Assembly (NCBI RefSeq): GCF_014873145.1
Contig: NZ_JADBEK010000001.1
Span: 12,028,001-12,092,000 of the forward strand
Direction of reading: 5' to 3'
DNA from: Nonomuraea angiospora
GTDB taxonomy: Bacteria > Actinomycetota > Actinomycetes > Streptosporangiales > Streptosporangiaceae
Length of the DNA: 64,000 bases
Shown here: piece after piece, positions 35,770 to 44,424 of the stretch
Layout of the letters: each line of letters opens with the position of its first letter
Numbering within the stretch: the first letter of the stretch is position 1
The notes under the pieces: generated by a model
Databases searched by the model: none
Told to the model about the DNA's origin: nothing
The model's input: only the letters and a program-made list of their open reading frames with translations
Translations under genes and position numbers: made by a program

Positions 35770-35800
35770 CGACGGGCGGGGCACTGGGCCCCGCCCGTCG
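35770..35800. terminator. Bidirectional terminator between convergent genes
   Basis: CGACGGGCGGGGC (35770-35782) pairs with GCCCCGCCCGTCG (35788-35800), 13 perfect base pairs with loop ACTGG, followed by CGTTCTT. It lies between the plus-strand oxidoreductase (stop 35763) and the minus-strand DUF2795 gene (stop 35814), so it can serve both. Confidence 0.85.
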
Positions 35801-35813
35801 CGTTCTTCCGTGA

Positions 35814-36014
35814 TCAGCGCCTGGTCGTCAGGGCCTCGGTCACGTCACTCGGGTCGTCGAACATCTCGTGGTCGGGCAGGGTCTCCAGGGCTTTGATGAT
35901 GTCCTTGCTCGCCTTGCGCTCGCGGGCAGCCCTGATCAGCTCCTGCTTGTTGGCCGGAAATTCCACGCCGCTCAGGTTCTTGAGCAGGTCGATCGGGTTC
36001 GGTATTGTCGTCAT
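35814..36014 (-). CDS. DUF2795 domain-containing protein
   Basis: A 66-residue protein, cytosolic, with the family pattern NPIDLLKNLSGVEFPANKQELI followed by a helical tail RAARERKASKDIIKALETLPD. DUF2795 proteins are small, of unknown function, and common in actinobacteria; the fold resembles a short wHTH or tandem helical unit. The ATG at 36014 was chosen at the domain border; an ATG at 36050 adds 12 residues. It lies 40 bp after the glycosyltransferase gene on the same strand. Confidence 0.8.
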   Translation of the reverse strand: MTTIPNPIDLLKNLSGVEFPANKQELIRAARERKASKDIIKALETLPDHEMFDDPSDVTEALTTRR

Positions 36015-36054
36015 AACTCTGTGCTGCCCGACTGTCACGATATGTAACATTCGG

Positions 36055-36900
36055 TCAGCAATCGTGCTGTTCCAGCCGCTGCCGTGCCCGCTCCACCTCG
36101 GGCGGCAGTTCCCGCCGCTCGGCCAGTGCCCGCGACAGCCTCGGCACGGCCGTACGCAGCCCCTCCCAGCCGGCCGGTCCGGCGCGGAGCGCGTCGAGCG
36201 ACCGCCGCGCCACCACCCGCCACGGGCGGCGCAGCACCGCGGTCAGCACGGCGTTGCGCGTGGCCAGCACCTGCCTGCCGCGCGGGTCCTTGGGCGGGGG
36301 CGGGTGGTGGTGGGCCACGACCTCGTCCACGTACGCCAGTCCCCACCCCTTCGCGGCCAGGTCCACGGCCAGCCGCTCCTCCTCGCCGAAGAAGAAGATC
36401 ACGTCGTCGAACCCGCCCGCCTCCAGGAACGCCTCCTTGCGCACCACCACCGCGAACGCCAGGAACCCCAGCACGCTCGGCCCCGGCAGGTCCGGCTCCA
36501 CGCCGAGCGGTGAGTCGCGCATCGCCTCCGAGACCGCGTCCAGGCGCTCCTCCGGCCCCACCAGCACGCGTGCCCCCAGGACGGCCAGCCGCGGATGCGC
36601 GTCCAGCACGTCCGCGGCCCGCTCCAGCGCCCCCGGCGCCCACCAGGAGTCGTCGTCGGCGAAGGCCACGTACGGGGTCTCGGCCAGGCGGACGCCGAGG
36701 TTGCGGCCCGGCGCCCCCAGGTTCCTGCCCGCCTCCACCACGTGAACGTCCGGGAAGTGGCGCCGCACGAACCCCGCCGTCCCGTCGGTCGAGCCGTTGT
36801 CGACGAGGATGACCGGGCGCGGGTGCAGCGGAAGCGTGCGGGCCAGCACCCGCAGCCTGTCCTTGCTGGCCACCACCACGGTGACGCGCGGATCGTTCAC
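36055..36900 (-). CDS. Glycosyltransferase family 2
   Basis: A 281-residue GT-A glycosyltransferase. The nucleotide-binding strand is RVTVVVASKDRLRVL, then VILVDNGSTDGTAGFVRR; the metal-binding acids are in YVAFADDDSWWAPG, and the acceptor-side acids in FFGEEERLAVDLAAKGW. It inverts a sugar from a nucleotide donor onto an unknown acceptor. No membrane segment is seen, so it may be cytosolic. The GTG at 36900 begins directly before the GT-A fold; longer frames upstream would run through the divergent TetR gene. It is divergent to that TetR gene (110 bp). Confidence 0.88.
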   Translation of the reverse strand: MNDPRVTVVVASKDRLRVLARTLPLHPRPVILVDNGSTDGTAGFVRRHFPDVHVVEAGRNLGAPGRNLGVRLAETPYVAFADDDSWWAPGALERAADVLDAHPRLAVLGARVLVGPEERLDAVSEAMRDSPLGVEPDLPGPSVLGFLAFAVVVRKEAFLEAGGFDDVIFFFGEEERLAVDLAAKGWGLAYVDEVVAHHHPPPPKDPRGRQVLATRNAVLTAVLRRPWRVVARRSLDALRAGPAGWEGLRTAVPRLSRALAERRELPPEVERARQRLEQHDC

Positions 36901-36974
36901 AGAGGGCCACTTACCGCGCGGCGCTCTCTTACTCCTCTTGGTTGACGCGCTCCCCGGAAAGGGGGTATCAAAAG

Positions 36975-36991
36975 CGGTAACAGCGTTACCG
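36975..36991. promoter_or_regulatory. TetR-type palindromic operator
   Basis: CGGTAAC (36975-36981) and GTTACCG (36985-36991) are perfect inverted arms around AGC. An extra half site GTTACCG lies at 37004-37010, ending on the first base of the regulator's GTG. The spacing suggests self-repression by the TetR protein, possibly also control of the divergent glycosyltransferase. Confidence 0.7.
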
Positions 36992-37009
36992 AGAAGAAAC
37001 GGCGTTACC

Positions 37010-37666
37010 GTGAGCACTGCGTACCAGCAGGCCCAGCAGGAGGGGCAGAGCGTCGTCCGGGCCGCGATCCTCGACGCCGCCACGCACCTGCTCGCCACCG
37101 AGGGGCCGGCGGCGCTGACCGTGCGGCGGATCTCCGGCGAGGTCGGCTGCTCGACCAAGGTGATCTACACGCTGTTCGGCGGCAAGGACGGGCTCAGCCA
37201 GGCGCTGTGGCTGGAGGGGTTCGCGCGGTTCGAGCGGTGGATGCTCGAGGTGATGGGGCCGGATGATCCCCTGACCACGCTGCGCAGAGGCATGGTGGCC
37301 TACCGCGCCTACGCCCTGGCCGAGCCCGACTACTACCGGGTCATGTTCCAGGGGGCGATGCCGGGGTTCAAGCCGGACCAGGAGTCGGTGCAGGCCGCCA
37401 GGCGGACGTTCGACCTGCTGCTGCGGCGCGTGGAGGAGTGCCTGGAGGCGGGGGTGCTGCGCGGGGGAGCGGCCCGGGAGATCGCCGATGTGCTGTGGAT
37501 GGCCATGCACGGCGCCGTAAGTCTGGAAATTTCTGGCTATTTCGAGCCTGACGAGGTGGCACAGCGCTACGAGCTGCTCTGCGCCTCGGTCCTCGCGCCT
37601 TTCCTGGCCCACAGTGCCGTGACCCACGGTGACGTGACCCACGGTGACGTGAGCCAAGGCGCCTGA
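37010..37666 (+). CDS. TetR/AcrR family transcriptional regulator
   Basis: A 218-residue regulator. The HTH (about 15-60) reads VVRAAILDAATHLLATEGPA, then LTVRRISGEVGCSTKVIYTLFGGKDGL. The ligand domain has a TetR_C-like helix bundle (RGMVAYRAYALAEPDYYRVMF and EIADVLWMAMHGAVSLEISGYF). Two 15-bp direct repeats near the end (37619-37648) code THGDVTHGDV. The GTG at 37010 follows the operator palindrome. Carotenoid oxygenase starts 22 bp after the stop, so this pair probably forms one unit with autoregulation. An AT-rich codon patch lies at 37517-37545. Confidence 0.92.
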   Translation: MSTAYQQAQQEGQSVVRAAILDAATHLLATEGPAALTVRRISGEVGCSTKVIYTLFGGKDGLSQALWLEGFARFERWMLEVMGPDDPLTTLRRGMVAYRAYALAEPDYYRVMFQGAMPGFKPDQESVQAARRTFDLLLRRVEECLEAGVLRGGAAREIADVLWMAMHGAVSLEISGYFEPDEVAQRYELLCASVLAPFLAHSAVTHGDVTHGDVSQGA

Positions 37667-37688
37667 CCCACGACGAGAGGAACGCGAC

Positions 37689-39044
37689 ATGACGCCCTTC
37701 ACCGGCGGGTTCGCGCCCGTGACCGATGAGATCACGGCCTTCGACCTGGAGGTCACCGGCAGCGTCCCGGCCGAGCTGAACGGCCGCTACCTGCGCAACG
37801 GCCCCAACCCGCTCAGCCTCGACGACCCCACGGCGAGCCACCTGTTCCTCGGCGAGGGCATGGTCCACGGCGTGCGGCTGCGCGACGGCCGCGCCGAGTG
37901 GTACCGCAACCGCTGGGTCCGCAGCGCCCGCGTCGCCGAACGGCTCGGCGAGCCGCCCCGGCCGGGCCCGCTGCACAAGAACTGGGACTTCGCCGCCAAC
38001 ACGCACGTCATCGGGCTGGCCGGGCGCACGTTCGCGACCGTGGAGGCGGGGCCCCTGCCGTACGAGCTGGACTACGAGCTCGACACCGTCGGCACGTGCG
38101 ACTTCGACGGCGGCCTGCCCGGCGGGTTCGCCGCGCACACCCACCTCGACCCGGTCAGCGGCGAACTGCACGCGCTGGCCTACTTCTTCGGCTGGGACCA
38201 CCACCAGCACATCGTGATCGACCCCAAGGGCTCGGTGACGCGGATCAGGGACATCCCGATCGCCGACGCCCCGATGCTGCACGACTTCGCGCTCACCGAG
38301 CGGTACGTGGTGATCTACGACCTGCCGGTCACGTTCAGCCAGGCCCACGCGGAGAAGGGCGTGCCGCTGCCGTACGCGTGGAACGACGCCCACGGCGCCC
38401 GGATCGGGCTCATGTCGCGCGAGAGCGGCGAGGTGCGGTGGGTGGAGGTGGACCCGTGCTGGGTGTTCCACACGCTCAACGCCTACGACGACGGCGACGA
38501 GGTGGTCGTGGACGTGGTCCGCTACCCCAAGCGGTTCGTGGACGCCCGGCTCGACCTGGGCGGCCTGCCGACGCTCGACCGGTGGACGATCGACCCGGCC
38601 GCCGGCAAGGTCCGGCAGACGCGGCTGGACGACCGGCCGCAGGAGTTCCCGCGCATGGACGAGCGCCGCACCGGCCGGCCGTACCGCTACGGCTACACCT
38701 CGGCCGCCCGCGACCTCCACGACGTGCTCTACCCGGCCGACGGCGAGCTGGAGGACCTGCCCGACCAGGCCTTCGACAACACGCTCATCAAGCACGACCT
38801 GGCGCGGGGGACGCAGGAGTGGCGGCAGTTCGGGCGGGGCGCGTACGCCGGCGAGCCCGCGTTCGTGGCCTCCGGCGCGGCCGAGGACAACGGGTACGTG
38901 CTCGTCCTGGTCAACAACGAGACCAGGGGAGCGGCCGACCTGGTGATCCTTTCCGCGCAGGACTTCACCGGCGAGCCGGTCGCCACCGTCCACCTGCCGG
39001 CCCGCGTCCCGCTCGGCTTCCACGGAAGCTGGATCGCCGACTGA
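37689..39044 (+). CDS. Carotenoid cleavage oxygenase family protein
   Basis: A 451-residue non-haem iron enzyme of the RPE65/CCD seven-bladed propeller family, which cleaves a double bond of carotenoids, apocarotenoids or stilbenes. The four iron His are visible: in AHTHLDP (H150 or H152), MLHDFALT (H198), WVFHTLNAY (H261) and the C-terminal GFHGSW (H445). The N terminus has the family line ELNGRYLRNGPNP. No signal peptide. The ATG at 37689 follows GAGAGG. It is co-directional with the TetR gene, 22 bp apart. No carotenoid-synthesis genes are in the window. Confidence 0.93.
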   Translation: MTPFTGGFAPVTDEITAFDLEVTGSVPAELNGRYLRNGPNPLSLDDPTASHLFLGEGMVHGVRLRDGRAEWYRNRWVRSARVAERLGEPPRPGPLHKNWDFAANTHVIGLAGRTFATVEAGPLPYELDYELDTVGTCDFDGGLPGGFAAHTHLDPVSGELHALAYFFGWDHHQHIVIDPKGSVTRIRDIPIADAPMLHDFALTERYVVIYDLPVTFSQAHAEKGVPLPYAWNDAHGARIGLMSRESGEVRWVEVDPCWVFHTLNAYDDGDEVVVDVVRYPKRFVDARLDLGGLPTLDRWTIDPAAGKVRQTRLDDRPQEFPRMDERRTGRPYRYGYTSAARDLHDVLYPADGELEDLPDQAFDNTLIKHDLARGTQEWRQFGRGAYAGEPAFVASGAAEDNGYVLVLVNNETRGAADLVILSAQDFTGEPVATVHLPARVPLGFHGSWIAD

Positions 39045-39105
39045 GCCGGACACGGTAGCCTCTTCAGGTTGGGATTCTTGAGAAGCTCGTGAAGAGGGAG
39101 AGGCC

Positions 39106-39828
39106 GTGACCGGTCTGGTCGTCGCCATGGACGGTCCTTCGGGGTCGGGTAAGTCGAGCGTGTCGCGCGGGGTCGCCCGGGCGCTGGGCCTGCGCTACCT
39201 CGACACCGGGGCGATGTACCGGGCGATGACCTGGTGGATGCTGCGGCAGTCCGTCGACCTGACCGACCCCGCCGCCGTGGCGGCCCGCTCCGGCGAGCCG
39301 CGCATCGAGGCCGGCACCGACCCCGACGGTCCCACGATCCACGTCGACGGCGTCGACGTGGCGGGCCCGATCAGGGAGTCCGAGGTCACCGGCGCCGTCT
39401 CCACCGTGGCCGCCGTCCCCGAGGTCCGGGCCCGCCTGGTGGCGCTCCAGCGGGAGCTCATCGGGGCCGGTGACATCGTGGTCGAAGGCCGCGACATCGG
39501 CACGGTCGTCTGGCCCGAGGCCGCCGTCAAGGTCTACCTGACGGCCAGCCCGGAGGCCCGTGCCCGGCGGCGCAACGCCGAGCTGGCCGGCTCGACGGTG
39601 GCGGCGCAGCAGGAGGCCATGGCCAAGCGTGACACCCTCGACTCGACCCGCAAGACGGACCCACTCTCGATGGCGGATGGCGCCGTCGAGCTCGACACCA
39701 CGCCGTTGACCTTGGAAGAGGTCATCGCCGAGGTGCTGAGACTGGTCGCGGAGCGGAGGAGCTCGGAAGGAGAGAGCGGAGCCAACGAGTTCCGAAGCGG
39801 CCGCGACCGTGTAAACGAGCGCACCTGA
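39106..39828 (+). CDS. cmk: Cytidylate kinase
   Basis: A 240-residue CMP/dCMP kinase. P-loop GPSGSGKS at 10-17; CMP-binding RYLDTGAMYRAMTWWML near 30-46 and VEGRDIGTVVWPEAAVKVYL; LID region ARRRNAEL. The C terminus is extended by about 15 polar residues. The GTG at 39106 follows GGGAGAGG; an 8-bp inverted repeat CCTCTTCA/TGAAGAGG (39059-39066, 39090-39097) brackets the promoter area. It precedes der by 30 bp, the standard order in actinobacteria. Confidence 0.96.
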   Translation: MTGLVVAMDGPSGSGKSSVSRGVARALGLRYLDTGAMYRAMTWWMLRQSVDLTDPAAVAARSGEPRIEAGTDPDGPTIHVDGVDVAGPIRESEVTGAVSTVAAVPEVRARLVALQRELIGAGDIVVEGRDIGTVVWPEAAVKVYLTASPEARARRRNAELAGSTVAAQQEAMAKRDTLDSTRKTDPLSMADGAVELDTTPLTLEEVIAEVLRLVAERRSSEGESGANEFRSGRDRVNERT

Positions 39829-39858
39829 CGGTGCGGTACTCACAAAGGATGAAATTTC

Positions 39859-41250
39859 GTGTCAACGGGGGATTGGGTCGAGGCCGGTCTCGACGACCTT
39901 GAGATCACCGAGCACGGCGACACTACGCCGTTGCCGGTCGTCGCCATCGTGGGGCGGCCTAATGTCGGCAAGTCCACGCTGGTCAACCGCATCATCGGCC
40001 GCCGCGAGGCGGTCGTGGAGGACGTGCCGGGCGTCACGCGCGACCGGGTCACGTACGACGCCAACTGGCGTGGCCGCCGCTTCACGGTGGTCGACACCGG
40101 CGGCTGGGACCCCGACGCCACCGGGATGAACCTGCGCATCGCCGAGCAGGCCCAGGTCGCCGTCGAGCTGGCCGACGTGATCGTGTTCGTCGTCGACGCC
40201 ACCGTGGGCGCGACCGACGCCGACGAGATCGTGGGCTCGGTCCTGCGGCAGTCCGGCAAGCCGGTCGTCCTGGCCGCCAACAAGGTCGACAACCAGCAGC
40301 TGGAGCTGGAGGCCGCCGCGCTGTGGTCGCTCGGCCTCGGCGAGCCGTACCCGGTCTCGGCCCTGCACGGGCGCTCCAGCGGCGACCTGCTCGACGTGGT
40401 GCTCGACGCGCTGCCCGAGACGCCCGCGCTCGGCTTCGAGACCGAACGCGGCCCCGCCCGCGTCGCGCTGCTCGGCAAGCCCAACGTCGGCAAGTCCTCG
40501 CTGCTCAACAAGCTCGCGGGCGAGGAGCGGGTGCTGGTCGACCCGATGGCCGGCACCACCCGCGACCCCGTCGACGAGCTGATCGAGCTGGGCGGGCGCA
40601 CCTGGCGGTTCGTCGACACGGCCGGCATCCGGCGGCGCGACCGGGAGCTGCAGGGGGCCGACTTCTACGCGGCCATGCGCACCCGCGCCGCGCTGGAGCG
40701 CACCGAGGTGGCCGTCGTGCTCATCGACGCCAGCCAGATCCTCACCGAGCAGGACCTGCGCATCATCGGCCTGGTCATCGAGTCGGGCCGGGCCATGGTG
40801 GTGGCCTTCAACAAGTGGGACCTGGTCGACGAGGACCGCCGCTACTACCTGGAGAAGGAGATCGACCGCCAGCTCGTCCGCACCCCGTGGGCGCTGCGGG
40901 TCAACATCTCCGCCCTGACGGGCCGGCACATCGACCGGCTGGTGCCCGCCCTGGAGAAGGCGCTCGACTCCTGGTCCACCCGGGTGCCCACCGCCCGGCT
41001 CAACGCGTTCCTGACGGAGCTGGTGCAGCAGACGCCGCCGCCGGTGCGGGGCGGGAAGCAGCCCAAGATCCTCTTCGCCACGCAGGCCTCCGTGGAGCCG
41101 CCGAAGTTCGTGCTGTTCACGTCGGGATGGCTGGAGGACACCTACCGGCGCTTCATCGAGCGGCGCATCCGGGAGGAGTTCGGGTTCGCCGGCTCGCCGA
41201 TCGAGGTCACGATGAAGATCCGGGAGAAGCGGGCCAAGAAGGACAAGTGA
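39859..41250 (+). CDS. der: Ribosome-assembly GTPase Der (EngA)
   Basis: A 463-residue tandem GTPase for maturation of the 50S subunit. The first G domain has [27 protein letters not shown] and NKVD. The second has [31 protein letters not shown] and NKWD. A KH-like domain (about 375-455) with [17 protein letters not shown] closes the protein, which ends in the basic EKRAKKDK. The GTG at 39859 follows AAAGGATG. A strong hairpin follows the stop at 41259-41295. Confidence 0.97.
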   Translation: MSTGDWVEAGLDDLEITEHGDTTPLPVVAIVGRPNVGKSTLVNRIIGRREAVVEDVPGVTRDRVTYDANWRGRRFTVVDTGGWDPDATGMNLRIAEQAQVAVELADVIVFVVDATVGATDADEIVGSVLRQSGKPVVLAANKVDNQQLELEAAALWSLGLGEPYPVSALHGRSSGDLLDVVLDALPETPALGFETERGPARVALLGKPNVGKSSLLNKLAGEERVLVDPMAGTTRDPVDELIELGGRTWRFVDTAGIRRRDRELQGADFYAAMRTRAALERTEVAVVLIDASQILTEQDLRIIGLVIESGRAMVVAFNKWDLVDEDRRYYLEKEIDRQLVRTPWALRVNISALTGRHIDRLVPALEKALDSWSTRVPTARLNAFLTELVQQTPPPVRGGKQPKILFATQASVEPPKFVLFTSGWLEDTYRRFIERRIREEFGFAGSPIEVTMKIREKRAKKDK

Positions 41251-41258
41251 CGCGCACG

Positions 41259-41295
41259 GCGCCCGGGGGAATGGTTTTGCCGTTCCCCCGGGCGC
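41259..41295 (+). terminator. Terminator hairpin after der
   Basis: GCGCCCGGGGGAA (41259-41271) pairs with TTCCCCCGGGCGC (41283-41295): 13 perfect pairs with an 11-base loop. The loop holds TTGCCG, a possible -35 element of the following leader transcript, so the terminator and the next promoter overlap. Confidence 0.8.
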
Positions 41296-41306
41296 GGCCG
41301 TAGGAT
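41277..41306 (+). promoter_or_regulatory. Candidate promoter of the T-box leader
   Basis: TTGCCG (41277-41282) and TAGGAT (41301-41306) have an 18-base spacer and fit the sigma-A-like consensus TTGACN/TANNNT. TAGGAT lies within a small perfect hairpin, GCCGTAG/CTACGGC (41297-41313). Transcription would begin near 41313-41320, just before T-box Stem I. Confidence 0.5.
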
Positions 41307-41313
41307 CTACGGC

Positions 41314-41564
41314 AACGCGTCGACGGAGACGAGTAGCCAGAGGTCCGCAGGGGTCGAGAGAGCCGCCGGTAGCTGCGAAGGCGGTCCCGTGCTCCGCTGG
41401 TGAAGACACTCCCGAGTGCGGGGAGGAAATGCCCCGCCGGTCTGACCCCCGTCATCGGGTCGTCGAGGCCGCCTCCGCTGAGGCGGCGAAAGTGCGGTGG
41501 CACCGGGAGCTCCCTTCTCCCCCGCACTCCCAAGGGGTCATGCAATTCCTCGTGAGGAGCTGTA
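41314..41564 (+). ncRNA. T-box riboswitch leader of aspS, Asp (GAC) specifier
   Basis: Stem I features: outer helix GGAG (41325-41328) with CTCC (41409-41412), the 5' specifier-loop strand GACGAGTAG, helix CCAG (41336-41339) with CTGG (41397-41400), and the distal region GAGAGCCGCCGGTAGCTGCG followed by AAGGC. The 3' specifier strand TGAAGACA has the Asp codon GAC at 41405-41407 followed by a purine. The antiterminator/antisequestrator is AGTGCGG (41491-41497) with CCGCACT (41522-41528), enclosing the T-box bulge TGGCACC; TGGC pairs with a GCCA tRNA end, and tRNA-Asp has discriminator G. AGCTCC (41508-41513) can pair with GGAGCT (41556-41561) at the ribosome site, so translational control is likely. 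Confidence 0.85.
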
Positions 41565-42827
41565 ATGATCTCTCGTGTCATGTCGGCGGAGCTCGCTGAG
41601 CACGCCGGCCAACGAGTGACGATCGCCGGCTGGGTCCATCGCCGCCGGCAGCTGAAATCCGTGTCCTTCCTCGTCGTCAGGGACCGTACCGGCCTGGCCC
41701 AGGTGGTCGCCGCGAGCGACCTGCCCGGCGAGGAGAGCGTCGTCGAGGTCACCGGCACCGTGACCGCCAGCCCGCAGGCGCCGGGAGGCGTCGAGCTGGT
41801 GGAGCCGGAGATCGAGGTGCTGTCGGAGCCGTGCGCGGCGCCGCCGTTCGACCTGTACCGGCCGGTGGTGCCGGCCGGGCTGCCGACGATCCTCGACCAC
41901 GCGCCGGTCGCGCTGCGGCATCCGCTGCTCGGCGCGCCGCTGGAGATCTCGGCCGCGAGCGTGGCGGGCTTCCGCGAGACGCTCGACGGGCTCGGGTTCA
42001 CCGAGATCCACACGCCGAAGATCGTCGCCTCGGCCACCGAGTCGGGCGCGAACGTCTTCGGCATCGACTACTTCGGCAGGCGCGCCTACCTGGCCCAGTC
42101 GCCGCAGTTCTACAAGCAGGCGATGGTGGGGGTGTTCGAGCGGGTCTACGAGGTCGGCCCCGTCTTCCGCGCCGAGCCGCACGACACCGTACGCCATCTG
42201 GCCCAGTACACCAGCCTCGACGCCGAGCTGGGCTTCGTCATGGACCACCGGGACGTGATGGCGGTGCTGCGGGAGGTGGTGGCGGGCATGCTGGAGTCGG
42301 TACGGCGCCGCGCCCCGTCCGCCGTCGAACGCGCCGGGGCAATCCTGCCCGAGGTGCCCGCCGAGATCCCGGCCATCCACTTCACCGAGGCGCAGGAGCT
42401 GACCGGCTCGGCCGAGCCGGACCTGTCGCCCGCGCAGGAGCGGTGGCTGTGCGAGTGGGCGGCGAAGGAGCACGGGTCGGAGTTCCTGTTCGTCACCGGC
42501 TACCCGATGTCCAAGCGGCCCTTCTACACCCACCCGGACCCCGCGCGGCCCGGGCACTCCAACGGGTTCGACCTGCTCTTCCGGGGCTTGGAGCTGGTCA
42601 CCGGCGGGCAGCGGCTGCACAGGTACCCGGACTACGTGGCCGCGCTGGCCGCCCGGGGCGAGGGCACGGAGCCGTACGAGGGGTACTTGCAGGCGTTCCG
42701 GTACGGGATGCCGCCGCACGGCGGGTTCGCGCTCGGGCTGGAACGGTGGACGGCGCGGCTGACCGGCGCCGCCAACATCCGCCAGACCACCGCCTTCCCC
42801 CGCGACCTGCACCGCCTGTCCCCGTGA
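41565..42827 (+). CDS. aspS: Aspartate-tRNA(Asn/Asp) ligase, archaeal type
   Basis: A 420-residue class IIb synthetase. An OB-fold anticodon domain (AGWVHRRRQLKSVSFLVVRD at 21-40) precedes the catalytic core. Motif 2 is FRAEPHDTVRHL near 201-212, and motif 3 is GLERWTARLTGAANIR with a final PRDLHRLSP. The length and lack of the bacterial GAD insertion place it with archaeal or non-discriminating AspRS, not with the usual bacterial AspRS of about 590 residues. A housekeeping AspRS is probably elsewhere. The T-box ahead of it suggests induction when aspartyl-tRNA runs low. It may act as a resistance or stress paralogue. Confidence 0.93.
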   Translation: MISRVMSAELAEHAGQRVTIAGWVHRRRQLKSVSFLVVRDRTGLAQVVAASDLPGEESVVEVTGTVTASPQAPGGVELVEPEIEVLSEPCAAPPFDLYRPVVPAGLPTILDHAPVALRHPLLGAPLEISAASVAGFRETLDGLGFTEIHTPKIVASATESGANVFGIDYFGRRAYLAQSPQFYKQAMVGVFERVYEVGPVFRAEPHDTVRHLAQYTSLDAELGFVMDHRDVMAVLREVVAGMLESVRRRAPSAVERAGAILPEVPAEIPAIHFTEAQELTGSAEPDLSPAQERWLCEWAAKEHGSEFLFVTGYPMSKRPFYTHPDPARPGHSNGFDLLFRGLELVTGGQRLHRYPDYVAALAARGEGTEPYEGYLQAFRYGMPPHGGFALGLERWTARLTGAANIRQTTAFPRDLHRLSP

Positions 42828-42833
42828 CCCTGG

Positions 42834-42867
42834 CCCCCTGCGCCCGCTCTCATCCGGGCGCAGGGGG
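42834..42867. terminator. Bidirectional terminator between aspS and the MFS gene
   Basis: CCCCCTGCGCCCG (42834-42846) and CGGGCGCAGGGGG (42855-42867) form 13 perfect pairs with loop CTCTCATC. The 3' arm and part of the loop overlap the last codons and stop (42850-42852) of the minus-strand MFS gene. It lies 6 bases after the aspS stop. Confidence 0.8.
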
Positions 42868-44424
42868 CTCGCCCCGCCGGGCGCGAGGCATCAGCAGCGC
42901 GACGGCCGCGCCCAGCAGGCAGACGAAGGCCGTGACCAGGAACATCTCCGTGTACTCCGTGTGCAGCGCCGCCTGCACCTTCGCGGTGTACTCGGCCAGC
43001 TGCCGCTGGTACGTCACCGCGTCCACGCCGAACGGCAGCGGCGTGTCCAGCTGGGCGGTCAGCGACTGGAACCGGTAGAACCCCCACGCCGACACCGCCG
43101 CGATGCCGATCAGCATGCCCATCATCCTGGCCACCACGACCGCCGCCGACGCCACGCCGTGCTGGGCCGCCGAGGTCACGCGCAGCACCGCCGACGAGAC
43201 CGGGGCGATGACCAGGCCCAGTCCCAGACCGGCGACCACCAGATCGACGTCCACGAGGAGCCCGGCGCTCTTGAGATCGAGCGGCCAGCGGCTCATCAGC
43301 CAGTAGCCGGCCGCCCCCAGCACCAGGCCCGCCACCGCGACGACGCTCTCGCCCAGCCTGCGGGCCAGGAGGCCGCCCAGCAGGGCGCCCACGGTGAGCG
43401 CGGCCAGGAACCTGGCCAGGATCAGCGACGCTCCCAGCGCGTCCTCGCCGAGCAGGGTCTGGGCGGTGAACTGGACGAACACCATGGTCACCAGGAGCGC
43501 CGCCCCGGCCAGGAAGCTCACGGCCAGGGTGGCGAGCAGGGGGCCCTTGCGGGTGGCGGAGAGGTCGAGCAGGCGTACGGGGGAGCGGATCTCCCACCAC
43601 ACGAAGATCCCTGCCGCCAGCGCGCCGGCGGCGATCACGGGCAGGCCCCACGGCGGGAGCACGGTCTTGGCCGGGTCGGGGTTGTACAGGCCCACGACCA
43701 GCAGCGCGAGCGCCAGCGCCAGCAACGCCCCACCGACGACGTCCACCCGCCGCCTCCCGCCGCCGCTCCCGGCCTGCCCGGCGCCGGTGGTCGTCGTGGG
43801 GTCGGGCGGCGGGCCGGTGCGGGCGGGCGGGCCGGAGGGGACGGTGAAGTGGACCGCGACGGCGGCCAGGGCGGCGAGCGGGAGGTTGATCCAGAAGATG
43901 GCGTGCCAGCCGCCCAGCTCCACCCCCGCCACCACGGTGCTCGGGATCAGCGCCAGCACCCCGCCGTACAGGGGCCCGAGGGCGCTCCCGAGCTCCTGCG
44001 CCGCCCCCACGGCGCCCAGCGCCACCGGCCGCTCGTGCTCGTCCCACAGGTCGCCGATGAGCGCCATCGTGATCGGCAGCAGCGCCCCGCCCGCCACCCC
44101 CTGCACGGTGCGCCCGGCCACCACCATCACCTCGCCGGACGCCAGCGCCGTCAGCACCGAGCCGAGCGCGAACGCCGCCAGGCAGGCGTGGATCAGCGGC
44201 CGCCGCCCGTAACGGTCGGAGAGCTGGCCGAGCAGCGGCATCGCGGCGACGTACCCGAGCAGGAACCCCGTCACGATCGGCGTGGCCCGCTCCAGGTGGT
44301 TCAGCGGGATGCCCACGTCCTCGGCGATGTCGATGAGGACCGTGACCACCACGTACGCGTCGAGCCCGGCCAGCAGCACCACCGCGCCCCCGGCGCCGAG
44401 GACGACCCGGCGGGCGCCTCTCAT
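42850..44424 (-). CDS. MFS efflux transporter (DHA2, P55-like)
   Basis: A 524-residue membrane exporter of the 14-helix DHA2 family. The first helix starts at [16 protein letters not shown]; motif A between helices 2 and 3 is [15 protein letters not shown]; motif C-like segment [17 protein letters not shown] central cytosolic loop is Pro/Gly/Thr-rich. It overlaps the LprG-like lipoprotein gene by ATGA, exactly the order of Mycobacterium tuberculosis lprG-Rv1410c (P55), where the two move lipids and confer drug tolerance. By synteny this is the P55 counterpart; the substrate is inferred. The 3' end is inside a shared terminator. Confidence 0.9.
   Translation of the reverse strand: MRGARRVVLGAGGAVVLLAGLDAYVVVTVLIDIAEDVGIPLNHLERATPIVTGFLLGYVAAMPLLGQLSDRYGRRPLIHACLAAFALGSVLTALASGEVMVVAGRTVQGVAGGALLPITMALIGDLWDEHERPVALGAVGAAQELGSALGPLYGGVLALIPSTVVAGVELGGWHAIFWINLPLAALAAVAVHFTVPSGPPARTGPPPDPTTTTGAGQAGSGGGRRRVDVVGGALLALALALLVVGLYNPDPAKTVLPPWGLPVIAAGALAAGIFVWWEIRSPVRLLDLSATRKGPLLATLAVSFLAGAALLVTMVFVQFTAQTLLGEDALGASLILARFLAALTVGALLGGLLARRLGESVVAVAGLVLGAAGYWLMSRWPLDLKSAGLLVDVDLVVAGLGLGLVIAPVSSAVLRVTSAAQHGVASAAVVVARMMGMLIGIAAVSAWGFYRFQSLTAQLDTPLPFGVDAVTYQRQLAEYTAKVQAALHTEYTEMFLVTAFVCLLGAAVALLMPRARRGEPPAPG

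Noticed and set aside
36941..37158. N-terminal extension of the glycosyltransferase frame into the TetR gene
   Set aside because: The glycosyltransferase fold begins at the GTG at 36900; the upstream part is antisense to the TetR HTH.
39059..39097. 8-bp inverted repeat CCTCTTCA/TGAAGAGG before cmk
   Set aside because: The spacing is 23 bases and one arm is the ribosome-site region; housekeeping context gives no reason to expect an operator.
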